From assembly GCF_001949145.1 (NCBI RefSeq), contig NW_019091498.1:62001-126000 (forward strand): a stretch of DNA of 64,000 nucleotides, written 5' to 3'. The notes under the pieces are model-generated. The model made no database searches and had not been told where the DNA came from. It saw only the letters and a program-made list of their open reading frames with translations. Within the stretch, counting starts at the first letter, position 1. Each line of letters begins with the position of its first letter. Below, one piece after another: positions 1 to 12,114 of this stretch. A program made the position numbers and the translations under genes. The stretch is from Acanthaster planci (lineage: Eukaryota; Echinodermata; Asteroidea; Valvatida; Acanthasteridae).

Positions 1-14
1 AGTCACATTTCCAG

Positions 15-3000
15 GGTGAAGGAGCCACAGGAATGCTGCTGGTCTATCCTAATCACTACGTGCATCTTGTTGAGGTGGGAAAATTTTGTAAAACAGTACA
101 TGTACATGTACGTGTACATACATGTATATGGCATCTCAAAACAAACAGTCTTTTTTCTCTTAATCTGCCCCATTGTGGATTACAGTGCTTTCAAAGTGGA
201 AGATTTTCACAGATGGAATGAGTTGCTCTGGAACTTGTTTCCTCATGCACATGTAAACATTTCCCACATCAGAACACTTACTTTCTCATGCCAGTCAACC
301 AGTTGATGTATAAAAATCCTGAAATTAAAATAAACTCTGCCTACTTCTTTCAAGAACTGAGGCTCTTTAGCTTGGAATTTGTTATATTCTAGATGGGCCC
401 CTGATATTCCAATGGCAGTGTAGACAGTTTATCTGCATCTTCTCGCAGAAAATGACAATGCATTTTGAATTTGATGGTACTAGGCATGAATAGCCGGGAT
501 CGATGGGGAAATGGAAACACCATTTTGAGGCTCTGCCCCAGCAACCAATTTCATGAAGAGTGGAGTAACTTTAAACGTTGTGTCACAAATCTATGCCGTA
601 ATTGCGCAATATAATTATGTTTGATTTCACGAAGTTGAGTGGCTGCGCCATGTTTCAATAATATTACATTCTTGGACAAGGACACAAAAGGGCTTGTGAC
701 AGCTGTTCCTTTCCAATATAACAACAGTCATCAAACAGACATTGAATCACCATTGCCCACCAATTTGAAAAAGTTTTCGTCTTTTTCTTCGCCAGAACCG
801 GACAGAAAATCTCGCCGTTCTCTCACAGCCAAATGAGTTTTTCATTACCTTGTACAACAAAGTTTAAGCCTTTTTAAGTTGAGCAATGATGAGGCTTAAC
901 TGAACACGATAATCTATCAAATTGTTAATTTTTGCTTTGTTTGGCGCAACTTATGCCACCTAAAATGACTGGGTAAGTTACACCATAATATGTTGCGTAA
1001 GTCATAGACTTACACAGTGCATAAGTTTTGTGAAATCAGTCTTAATTTGTCGTGCAACTTACGTAATAAAATGTGGCGTAAGTGGAGTTGCGTCATTGCG
1101 TAAAGTTTCATGAAAGTGGCTGCAGGTTAAGCAAAAGCACTCAGAAAGGCAGAAACACATACATCTTAAACGATTTTTTTTCCCTCCAAATTTACAGTCT
1201 TCAAGTGAGATGCTGATGGCCCTCATCCGGGACCTGGGGATTGTGGAGGAAGCCGGTGACCAGACCCTCATCTCTCAGAGCAAGATCCTTGTCATCTCCA
1301 GCAATGTGCCCACCAGGCTATTCAGCCAGTGGAGCTTCCGAGTGCTGAACCTTCCAGCCTCCCGTCTAGAAGAGTACGAGACCAGCGAGCCCATTCAGAG
1401 TCTGGTAAGAGCTGTGTAGCTCTTCACTGTGAAATGAAAATAAGAAAACTAGGCATCAACTTCCAATTTCACATATTTACAGTTCCCCAAATAATAACTA
1501 TACAATTCTGACATCAATTTCAAAAACATTCACATCTGTTGGCATTCATGTCCACTTATTACCCCTGGACTTCAAGCCAGGGCAAAGCCATGATGGGAGA
1601 GGGTTATATTTATGTTGGATGAGAGAAAGAAAAACAGCCTCATTCACCACAGCCAGCTTTCTAAGCTCCGTCGGCATAGGTATCTTCAAATTTTTCACTT
1701 ATCCATTATTCTTGTTCAAATTAAGGCTCCAGAATGTCTGGCACTGATGCTGAAGCTTGGTGCATACTTGGCAAAACAACCCAAGGTAAGATCTGCTGTG
1801 AATCCTCCAAAGTACCGGTACCGGTATGCCTGCCCTGACCAGGCTGGCATTGCCTGATCATGCCTCAGCTTCGCCTGAGCACTGTCATGCTACATGTACA
1901 TCCCCCACCCCACCTTTCCCTGTCTGGCTGTATCATCAGTGTCTTACTTACAGCCACGCCTTCCCTCCCTGTCCTTGTCAAGCTTGTACATTCAGCTTTA
2001 TCCTAACCCGCCCTGCATTGTTCCTAGCCTTACCCTGGTTTAGCCGGAAATCCCCCCCTCCCATTTTGCAATGTGGTCCAGTTGAATCAGTTTTCTTTCC
2101 CAGGACTTTCCTCGTTTTTGTGCTGTCAGCTCTGCCATATCCTTTTCCCTTCACTGTCCTGCCCAGACCACATCCTTCCCCCAACTGCCCCTACCCTGCC
2201 TTGCCCTACTTCATTTTATTCCAGATTGCCTTACATAGTGATTTCCACTCTAACAGTTGTCTTGAGGATGATTAAATCAACTGTCCAGCTGTGATCATTT
2301 CTAACCATTTCAGTTGTTAAACTCTCATTAATGTTTGTGCTTAAATTCAGCAGACCTGACCATATCAGACACATGAAACATACATACATGTAGCAGTTTT
2401 CTTTTTAATATATACATATATATGTGGGGGCTATACCCCTTTGGCTATGTTACAGCCTGCCTTGCTTGTTGGCAAAATGCACCGACTGATATATCCCATA
2501 TGTTTCAGGTGCAGGAGGATTGGAATATGATAAGCTGCCTATTTCATTTGATTCGGCAAATATAAATTGCTCCAACATTCAGTCAAGAGACTAGAGGATG
2601 CCTCAGGGGGCAGCATTGCCAGGAAGCACACGTAGCACAGTCCATTTGCCTCCTGCAAAGGACTTAGCGAAATGTCAATTTGCTTTGTAGATTGAAAAAA
2701 GGCGAGTGGGCTGCACGTGTTTGGGATTAGGAAGAGGTTTGCCCAGCTCTTTCATCCTTTATCCGTTCATCCCTTGGACTAAGCTTTGATCATTTGAAAT
2801 TACTGACCGGGATTTGGTGAAGATCAATCCACAAACTTTTCAGCATCAGTTTGGCTATCACAATGTTCTGTTTAAAGATTCTTACAAGCAGAACTTTAAT
2901 GAAAACCATTCCATCAATAAAAACAAATGGAGACTTTTGGGGCATGTTCAATATTACAATACATAATTCATGCTGAAACGTATACATGTATTTGCAAACC

Positions 3001-6000
3001 CTGTGCCTGTATACGTATGCATATGTCTGCAAAGTATTGAGCAGCTAAAAAACCCGTGATTTCTCTCAGTAGGTAAACATTTTCATTCTGAGCTATAAAC
3101 TGCATAAGCTTGAACTGCTTACACTGTCTTAGCCTTGTGCATTGTCTCAAAATTGCAGCAAATAATCTTAGCTCAGTTTTTCGTATTATGTCTCTAATGA
3201 ACAAGTCAACTGTTCAAGAACAGCAATAGCAAGATCTATGCTAACATTGAAACACTTTTAATCCCCCACCCCAAGCACTCATCCTATTCACCATATGACT
3301 TGAATGTATTGATTTGAACCAAAAGTTTGGAACAATGTGTATGATCAACATGATCATATCAGCACATAAAACCACTGTGAAGTTTCGTTTTTATTAGTAC
3401 AACATCAAACAACGGAAGCCAAGGATAGTCAGGGAGAGGGGTTAATGGTCTTCTACTTTGCCCACATTGTACACTTGCATGGAGCCACCTTGTTATTAGA
3501 ACCTCAGACCTGAGATACTAAGCAGCCCTCTGGTTGGGGTTTCATATGGGGTACCAGGAAGAGGACAGTTAACNNNNNNNNNNNNNNNNNNNNNNNNNNN
3601 NNNNNNNNNNNNNNNNNNNNNNNNNNNNNNNNNNNNNNNNNNNNNNNNNNNNNNNNNNNNNNNNNNNNNNNNNNNNNNNNNNNNNNNNNNNNNNNNNNNN
3701 NNNNNNNNNNNNNNNNNNNNNNNNNNNNNNNNNNNNNNNNNNNNNNNNNNNNNNNNNNNNNNNNNNNNNNNNNNNNNNNNNNNNNNNNNNNNNNNNNNNN
3801 NNNNNNNNNNNNNNNNNNNNNNNNNNNNNNNNNNNNNNNNNNNNNNNNNNNNNNNNNNNNNNNNNNNNNNNNNNNNNNNNNNNNNNNNNNNNNNNNNNNN
3901 NNNNNNNNNNNNNNNNNNNNNNNNNNNNNNNNNNNNNNNNNNNNNNNNNNNNNNNNNNNNNNNNNNNNNNNNNNNNNNNNNNNNNNNNNNNNNNNNNNNN
4001 NNNNNNNNNNNNNNNNNNNNNNNNNNNNNNTCCCTCTTGGTTTTTTATGTAAATATAACACCACCCCCCAGCACGTGCACTGCAATGTGGCCGGGATAAA
4101 TTGGTGTTTACTTTCACCTCCTCACTCTCCCCTCTGTCCACTCCTGTACAAAGAATCACTTTCTGGAAGGAATGCGATTTGTCTGGAGAAAAAATGAGCC
4201 AGAAAGTTCTACATGGAGAACGTTGATTTATCAGAAACTGGCCAACCTTTTGCAGTACCCTTAAAAAGCCAACCCCCTGTCAGGTTATGTACATGTACTG
4301 CGGGTCCACAGCCCATAACCGATAGAAATACTGGAAACTGTGGGTGCTGATCCTGTTGTATTTAGGCTCATTTATTCTGATTTATTTCCTATTTGGGTGC
4401 CGACTGCTGATTAAAGAGAATTAAATAAATCTGTGCTCTTTTACCTGAGCATCATGTGTGAAATCCTGCAGCTTGAAGCAAGTTGTGTACTTCTACTTGT
4501 TCTTTTTACTCAAACTAATTCCATCCAAAGTCCAAGTTACCGTATCATGTCCTCGAATGGTGGGTGCATTAATTTGTGAACAAGATTAGCAACCCAACTC
4601 GCTTTACTAACCCTTGAATTTCATATCAAAACCATGTTTTGTATAGTCATGTACTATCTGTCTGGTTGCTTTTATGGACCATGGCTTTTGTTGCTAAACT
4701 TTGAATTTAATTTCCCAAGTCAAATGCACTCATTACACCATATAAATCAAGGTCAAGGCAAGCCTTATTATACCAGAAATCTAGAGCTCAGGAATGTCCC
4801 AATCCATCATTCATGTTCAGTACTGTAAACTCTGTTGAAAGCTTTAACGTACTCAGCATGTAGTGAATCCAAAGTTGAGAGTACCAATCACTTGGAAACT
4901 AGACCCTATCGACAACGGTGGTGTATATGATATTCAGATTTATCTCACACAACAACATACATACTGTACATGTACAGTGCATAATGTGGGTTACTCCCAA
5001 ATTACATGTTGCAACAATTATTCAACGCAGAGAGCTGCGCACAGACTTTTTAAACCTTGTCTTATTTTTTAATTTCTGTCCAGGTAACACTTAAAAATGT
5101 GATGGATTCACTGCATGAAAAAGTTCCAGATCTACTTATACCCCAAGGTTTGTTCTAGCCCTCATGGCATTGGTGAATGCGTGATAAACTGTAAAATGCT
5201 GTCATACAAATCTAGTGGTCACATTTCTGTGTAGCACAGTGGCCCGTAACGCAACTTCCTATTCCTTAGTTTCAGCATAAAATGACTTTATCTTTCAGAG
5301 TACTATCCTCATTCTGTTCACATTTCAAAACAACAAAATGAATGGTTGGAATTATAAGCAATTCACGCTGACAGCTTCTCAAAAGCTTCAAGAAACTTCT
5401 CTACTGGCTTTGGTTGAGGTAAAGAGAGAGAGAAGGGAACATGAAACTGAACGATTCTTGAGTTGAGAACACTGAGTGGCAGACGCACCCCAACCTTAAG
5501 CCTGGTATGAAATGAAAAGGTGTAATCAAGTTGGGATCAAGGCATTATCAAGCCTAGACATATCTCAGTGTTGACTAAGTACTGCGAGTAGGAGTATAGC
5601 ATGTTTGGACAAAATCGAGTGTGCATGCAATTATTACCCAAGGGACAAAGACTTTGGCAAATTAATTTTATTTGTCCAAGTACATGTACTCGTATTCCAA
5701 TCCAAAGATGTGTGGGCGTTCAGAATGCACTGCCCAGCTACAAGGCTTGGTTACTACTAGCCAGCCTCATAAAAGTGCATCCTTAATGACGGGGAGAAAT
5801 GAGAAATGCTCCCCAGTAGTTGAAATGAGTAATCCCTGTATCCAGAAGAAACATACTTGCAAATACTTCCAACTTGATTTGGGATTTTAACATGGTTTCT
5901 GTTTTATGATAGGAGAATTACTTTTGACAAATATTTTAATCAGACTACATCAGCATTGAATTCATCTGATGTACCACACTTGATTGCTTACATGTACCTA

Positions 6001-7344
6001 TCAGGAAGCAAATGTGCCAATGACAAACTAAGTCATACAAACCATATAAAAAGCAGTGAAGCCGCATGAGCTATTCTGCCCTTTTTATAACCTTGATCAA
6101 AGTACTAGGAATGCTTTACATCTTTTTCCAAGTGACAGCATTAATAATCTTGTTTAGAATTATAAGCTTTCACTGGATACAGTGCCATATAAAGGAAGTC
6201 TGTTTGTCTTGGTACAATAGGCATTCCTGAAGCCACAACCTGCGCACATGATGTGACCAAAAAATTGGAATACATAAATGTACCGGGTGTGTAAACACCC
6301 TCTCATTGGCTTCACCAGCCTGCATTAGTAACGGAGTGTCTCGTCTGGCTACCTGTCAACTTATCCAGTGGTTAGATTTTAAAAAGTTTGGACAGGCAGT
6401 TTTTGCTTTACAAGACTTACAAACCCTCACGTTTTTCATCTATTTTTATCACTGGTTAATTAATCTTTACATTTCCTTCAAAGCTACCGGATGTTAAACT
6501 ATTATGACTTCAAACAGCACCAAAGGGAGTCGAATTCAGAAATATTGCTGGGATTAGATGGGCAGTTTTTAACATTGGCTTGGAAGGGACAGGTTGATAT
6601 TTAAAAATTAGATGAAATCTTGATGAGCAGTGGCAAGTAAAAGAATACTTTTCTCCAATGTTCTCCCACACTACACAGATCTGATTGGGTTTCTACTGCA
6701 GAGCACTGATCTCTGCTCCCCAAAGGAGTTCCTGAATCGATATGACAAGCCACTGGATATAGTTCTGGACAGTGGTAAGTGACTGATTGCATCCCAGTGC
6801 CACTCCCCACTTGTTTCTCTCCCACCCAAACTCTAATCCTGAAGCTACAGCACCAGTAACACAAGAGAAAGTACATGTACCTGTTCTGTGTTCCATTATT
6901 CCGAACATGAACCTAATAGACTCTTCGATCATGCTCAGTGTTGTCGATTTAAGCCAAGGGGGTATTTCATGCAATGTTGATGTACCAAACTGGTACATCA
7001 GGCAGAGTTTTTCCAACAACTTCAAAACAAAAAATAACTTCTACGTATACTTTTACTTTTCCCGCTTGACCCTTCTCTGATGATGGGCATGCAGTCAGCT
7101 GCATGCTTTTTAAGAAATTTCCAGGATCTAAAGTGCTCGTTTCTCAAATGAGATCAGATGCCACGTCTTGTCGCCCCATTCTGAACTCCTAAATTAGTAG
7201 TAGCTCAGTAGTTTCCAGTAAGCTAGATGCACATTCTGATATGCTGCACCATTATGCCAATTTACTGATCTGAAATTTAGTTTTTTTTCCTTTAATGCAG
7301 AATTGGTTTGGCCCCTACCCACACGGAATTTCCCTCTGATTTGA
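15..7344 (+). CDS. TEX47-like protein, 3' seven exons (5' end outside window)
   Basis: Coding segments are 15-74, 1198-1404, 1726-1785, 5084-5147, 5375-5418, 6702-6774 and 7301-7344 (stop TGA 7342-7344). All junctions have AG/GT ends and compatible phases (0,0,0,1,0,1), giving 183 codons of C-terminal protein without an internal stop. Recognisable stretches include MLLVYPNHYVHLVE, KILVISSNVPTRLFSQW, HEKVPDLLIP, FLNRYDKP and the near-terminal VWPLP. Order and wording match my memory of vertebrate testis-expressed protein 47 (about 250 aa). The YPNHYVHLVE strand followed by a helix recalls a BLUF-like alpha/beta fold; that is family knowledge and was not tested here. The function is essentially unknown. 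The N-terminal exons (about 70 aa if length is conserved) must lie left of base 1. The 3.3-kb third intron contains the assembly gap, so an alternative exon there cannot be excluded. Family assignment is moderately sure; the exon chain is strongly supported by phase. Confidence 0.72.
1850..2270. repeat. Pyrimidine-rich low-complexity tract in TEX47-like intron
   Basis: The tract is strongly C and T rich on the plus strand, with degenerate CCTGCC/CCTTCC/GCCTTGCC words. It sits in the third intron of the TEX47-like gene. A 149-codon open frame runs through it (1826-2275), but its composition (proline, cysteine, phenylalanine, serine) follows from the simple sequence, so it is not called coding. 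Confidence 0.5.
3574..4030. other. Assembly gap of 457 N
   Basis: An unbroken run of N inside the TEX47-like intron. Open frames that cross it (3504-4085 and 3569-4159, minus strand) are artefacts. A single further N is at 32583. The flanks do not repeat each other visibly, so the gap size may be real or an estimate. Confidence 0.99.
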
Positions 7345-8224
7345 TAGAGAGCATCAATCATATTCAGCATCTGAGGGATTTGTGTACCATTTATTTATAT
7401 CTCTTTTGTGTATTATTGACAACGCTCTATCACATTTTAAATACAATGTTGGGTCTGTTTTACAATAGTAAGAAAGAGGTCATAGAAACTTAAATATAGA
7501 GATGTGAGGCCCCCCGCAAAAAAGTCTATCGTCTTTGGTCAAGCATGCACGTCGATCTTTGTTACTCTGTGAGACCTGTAACAGCACCTTCTATTGCCAC
7601 ACTGCCTCAAGATTTTTGCAGGCAGCTCCACTTTTACTAAGGGAAATCGATGTTGAACTATGATAGCAAACTATGGATACGAAGTTGTTTGTTGTCAGCT
7701 TATAATCATAACAAAGCTGGTCCAGTCCCATGACTCAACAGCGTGTGTCTGCAACTGTCTGTACAGTCCAACCCTGAAGGGGAAAAACAAAGAAAAAGTC
7801 TCGTAGCCGCATCAATTCCAGAACATCAGTCTGATCAGAGACTAACTTTTTTTTGTACAATTTGGAAAAGCTGACAATCAGTTAAATTTAATGAGCCAAT
7901 CTTGCACATCATTGTAGGGCTTTTATGTTCACAAAACATGTATCGTCAGCTGATGTAAAAATGGAATAAGCACTGTCTGGCCTTCCACATGAACCACACC
8001 CATTGACCAACTCCCACAGACCGGATGACATGGTAAGATTCATTCCAACCACAAATGGTCTTCATCTTCTTGTATTTTGCAAATGTGGAAGCACAAAAAT
8101 CATTTTGGAACTTGAAGCAAATGCAACAAAAATAAATGTCAACTACCACCATCTTAGGTAACATTTGACTTGCTGAAAAATTTAGCAGTGTTTTTCCTAC
8201 CAGATTTATTTTATAGCAAATAAA
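7345..8224 (+). terminator. 3'UTR and candidate poly(A) signals of the TEX47-like gene
   Basis: After the TGA at 7342-7344 the sequence is AT-rich with no continuing frame. The first canonical AATAAA on the plus strand downstream is at 8131-8136, and a second is at 8219-8224. Either would give a 3'UTR of about 0.8-0.9 kb. No direct evidence chooses between them. Confidence 0.3.
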
Positions 8225-11200
8225 TCTTGGACAAATCGGCTGTTTTATGTAAACATCTGTTTAAAATGCAGGCTGGCTTACTGCTTGATTTGGGTTTGAG
8301 GGGGCATGCAGGTTATTTACATTGAACTGCAGTTGATATTTGGCCACGCGACAAGGCACGTGCATCTTGACATTAAACTTGCAAATCAGCTACTTATTGG
8401 CATTTTGTGGCATTATTTTTAAATTATACAAGGTACATGTGTAATGTTTCGAATGCATAGAATCATAGAATAATTTATATTGTTGTTATAATTATATAAT
8501 AATTAACAAACTGCCATGGCCAAGTGACTATTTCCAGGGGTGGGGGGGGGTAAGCCGGAATTATAGAACATGGTCTGGAACCATCTTATCACTGAATCAG
8601 TTTCCTTTGCCGAAACTGATACCAAAAGTACTCCATGTGTATGCCCATTGCATGGGAGGGGCTTGGAGATGCATTACAGGGGATAGTAGTATGGTATGTT
8701 TTTGTTCGTCGCAGGCCTTTTAACAAAGGGAAAATACCACATGTGACGTCGTTCAAGCAAATAGACGTCCCTGTATAATTCAGCCCCCTGCCATTTTGGG
8801 GGGGCACGCGATTTTACACGCGCAGAGAGGAATTCATTTAAATTGGAAATGACCGATTCTGAACCTCCGGAAAATGAAAAATCCCCTGGTGACACTCAAT
8901 TGATGAAAACATTATCCTGGTCTTAAATGAAGACAGAGTGGGTGTTTTTGTACTTGAAAGGGACCAGGAAATATTGTGCTATTTTGAAACTCACCAAATC
9001 ACAGACGCTAAATCACAGGCTTATCTTGAAAAAAAATAGTGTGAAATTTCAGCACTCACAACAGACTCTGTCAGTTTTTCCCACGCTAAACAGAAAGAAA
9101 ACGACCACTCGTTCCTTATTTATTTGGGTTGATGAATTAGATCCGCGATGTTAAAATCCAAATTGTGTTAACAATTATTAGCTATATAGCCGTTTCTAGT
9201 TTTTAAAATATAGCTATATAGTATTTAAAATATAGCTTTTTTGAAACTCACCAATTCGCAGACACTAAATCAAAGGGCTCCTGAGAAATTATATCCTTGA
9301 TGGTAAAATCACATTGTTTTTAAACATTAATTCTGAATTTCAAGTTCTGTTGAAAGTGTTTGTTGTGATTTCACTTATGTTTTTGTTGCCAGTGAGCACG
9401 CTGCCAGCAACGTGCAGCTGCTGTACGTGTAGTGTACCTACACGTGCTGGCGGCGATTGGCTCTCTCCGCATACAAAATCACACTACGCCGGGCATCAGA
9501 TAAAATATATGACGATTATATGAAGATATCAACAAATGGTAAAAATGCAGGAGTTGGTGCAATTTTGCTCGGAGCATGAACACGGGCTGAAAATTGTTCT
9601 CGTGATAACAATTAATTCTATTCATATCATCGGTCTAGCTCTGTGGTCGGAGAGCGGAAGCACATCAAAATATTTTTATCAAAGTGGTATGATTGGTAAG
9701 CTTTTGTAGTATTTACTGTGGGCGGGGCAACATGGGCTGATGTAAAGGAACTGTTCAAAAATAATTAAAGAAAATAATGAAGGCGGGGGTACAAATTTTC
9801 ACGAAACTAAGAATAACCTGTTTCATACCGACTTACTCTTATGGTCCGACGGAGGACCGAGCAGCTGCAGACTGATGCCTACCAACGCCACAAACAGCCT
9901 CCGGAGGGAGGGGGTTATGTATAAGTCGGGACTTCGACTCGCTCAGAGCACGTGGCAGTCCTCGTGGTGAGGTTGGATTCTCTCGAGAAAACTCTGATAT
10001 TGTGCCGCCATATGCCAGGACACGTGAGGATCGATGGACTCTTGAAACACAGTCAAGTAGAATTTCGATGAGTTGATATGAATCAAATCAAGATGCGATA
10101 GTGACCTTTACTGCGCGTGCGGTAAACCCCTTCGGAAAATAATGGAAGGACCTCTGCTATACCACTCTTCTCATATCATCCCTTTCGCCCACTTTTTACG
10201 CAGCAGCTGACAGGCCCTACATTGTTTTTCGTAAGATGGTTTCGCCAAAAACAATGAGCTGTCCGTGCCGTTGGCCGGAGTTTCTGCCGCAAAAGTTATA
10301 ACTGAGACGACCATTAAAACAGGTTGCCCTTGCAATTATTACTTGAAGTTTCCCGGAAGAATGTGGCTTGAAGGTGGGGACGTCCGATATTCTGCAGACA
10401 AAAGTGCAATTTGCTAAATCAATCTGGGCCTACGGGCGTCAAACTCGGCTCAGTGAATTTATCCAGACCAAATTGTTGCCATCTTCAACTCTTCCCAAGG
10501 TTCAATAGAAAAGTTGGCACTCAAGTGGCGCATGAAAAACCATTAACTTAGTCCCGGTGAAGTTGTGAAGGGTAAAGATGCTAACAGATTCAGGAGTTGA
10601 CTAGTCCTCGGCATTACACTGACTTTATCTGCCCCGAAGGGGGACTAAGAGAGGACGCAATTTCCCTAGCAATGGAGGCTCATTTTCGCGGAATTACACT
10701 TCGCTCCATTGGCAAACGACTGTGAAACGAACGCATTATACGGTCGCGTCGTCACCAACAAAATGAACACTCCCCCATCAACATGGCTCTTCTCATCCGA
10801 TGTGTGGGTGCACGATGTATGTTTTCCAGACTCGGCCCATACTTAGGCATTCATTTCCCGGACAATCTCACGTTGACAGCTCAGAAAAATAATGGCACTG
10901 CACTGGTGATTGTAGATTTTTGAAATGGGCCAAAATTACATTTTTTTTTTCAGTCACATTGGTATTGGGACGCTGTAATAAAGTATGTGACACACTGTGA
11001 GGCATGGTGTAGGACAGCGCTCAAACAAACTGAGCGATCGATAGCGTTCTGAATTTTGAAACGGGGGACAAAAACATAAAGCAAAAAACATTGCTAGGTT
11101 CAGTTTTGCGCGTCTGTACAAACAGTACGTCTGTTTTACGGAATTTGGGTAATGACCCCCAAGCACCTGATGCGGCAATCTTCCACTTAACAAACTTTCC

Positions 11201-11497
11201 AAATTTCACCCTCAGTCTGCGACCAACAGCCGGAACTTCGTGAAAATAATAATTACTTTTGGTAACAAAAAAGTTTCCGGATCACGGCCTTCACGTGCGC
11301 CCCGGCGTGACTTCGCCGGTGTGTGCTACAGATTGCTGTTTTGGAAACTTCCATTCTACCGTCAGGGAAGTGTATTTGCGTGCTGCTCAGTTGAAGACTC
11401 CTCAATTCCCGTAATGGACTCCGTTGCGCATCCCACGTCGTTAGTCGTAATCAGCAGGCTCGCATATGCACACAACATCGGAGAGCGCGCATGGATT
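8225..11497. other. Intergenic region, CpG-rich in its right half
   Basis: No open frame with exon-like boundaries was found on either strand. From about 9830 the base composition changes: CpG becomes common and AT runs are rarer, up to the promoter at 11498. This is what a CpG-rich upstream flank of the next gene would look like. The left half holds AT-rich direct repeats (8982-9276) and little else. Confidence 0.5.
8982..9276. repeat. Direct repeat, about 38-bp copies 256 bases apart
   Basis: The segment at 8982-9019 containing GAAACTCACCAA, CAGACGCTAAATCA is repeated with a few changes at 9238-9276 (GAAACTCACCAA, CAGACACTAAATCA). Between them are AT-rich AGCTATATAG words. The spacing suggests an old tandem duplication of about 256 bp whose remaining parts have decayed. 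Confidence 0.55.
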
Positions 11498-11545
11498 ATT
11501 GGTTTTGCTATAAATACGGAAAGCAAAACAATCTGAGCATTTCTC
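11498..11545 (+). promoter_or_regulatory. TATA/CCAAT core promoter of the unrecognised gene
   Basis: TATAAATA lies at 11509-11516, with an inverted CCAAT box (ATTGG) immediately upstream at 11498-11502. A start of transcription about 30 bases downstream would fall near 11540, in pyrimidine-rich GCATTTCTCTGTCC. The next strong signal is a splice donor at 11700. The order TATA, start region, non-coding exon, donor, acceptor, ATG is coherent. The CCAAT box is unusually close to the TATA box, so only the TATA box is taken as firm. Confidence 0.5.
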
Positions 11546-11699
11546 TGTCCACTGCTGACGCAAAACTCTATAGTCTTTCCTCGCCCGCAAACGGTAAAAC
11601 TCTGATAGCTTCGGAGCCCGATGAATCCTCTGCTTGGTTGTAGGAATCAGGGTACTCCTTTCCTAATTCAGAGGTCGTCGTCGTAAACCGCAGTTTGAG
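11540..11699 (+). other. Probable non-coding exon 1 (5'UTR) of the unrecognised gene
   Basis: The segment starts about 30 bases after TATAAATA and ends at a strong donor, TTTGAG followed by GTAAGT at 11700. The matching acceptor is TTTTATTTTTGTAG, ending at 11916. The 5' boundary is inferred from the TATA box position only. Confidence 0.4.
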
Positions 11700-12114
11700 G
11701 TAAGTTAGTTTTATGCCCGAAGGAATTTTGTGCGTGCTGTCACAGGAGAATCACAAGTGAAAATAGTTTTCAATTCTCACAGCACTTTCACTGTGTGAAA
11801 CTGGGTGTTTTACCGTCTCTGCACACCTGTGGTAGTTAAGTCCTATGCAAGTCGTACTTAATTAGTAGTTACGTTATTTCCAACATTTTATGTCCAGTGG
11901 TATTTTATTTTTGTAGATATCCGATTTGTGGAAACCGGATTACGCTACCAAAGTTGTATACACGGTACTGTCCTTTTTCTTCAGACAACTCACCAAGTCT
12001 TCCTTATTCCTCCATGGTCTGCCGTACCAGCCAGCATTATTGACAGGATTTCGCTTCAGTTTTCTTGATCAGTTGATACGGGCCGCCTTGGAGCGGTTTG
12101 CTAAAGAAACAGTA

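Noticed and set aside
1826-2275. 149-codon frame rich in proline, serine and phenylalanine
   Set aside because: It translates a pyrimidine-rich low-complexity tract inside an intron whose flanking exons splice cleanly around it.
3504-4159. Open frames of about 195 codons on the minus strand
   Set aside because: They are open only because they cross the 457-base N gap.
11926-12114. N-terminal extension of the acyl-protein frame by 63 codons
   Set aside because: The frame is open but begins at a TTG, with no in-frame ATG before 12115; the segment is better read as 5'UTR.
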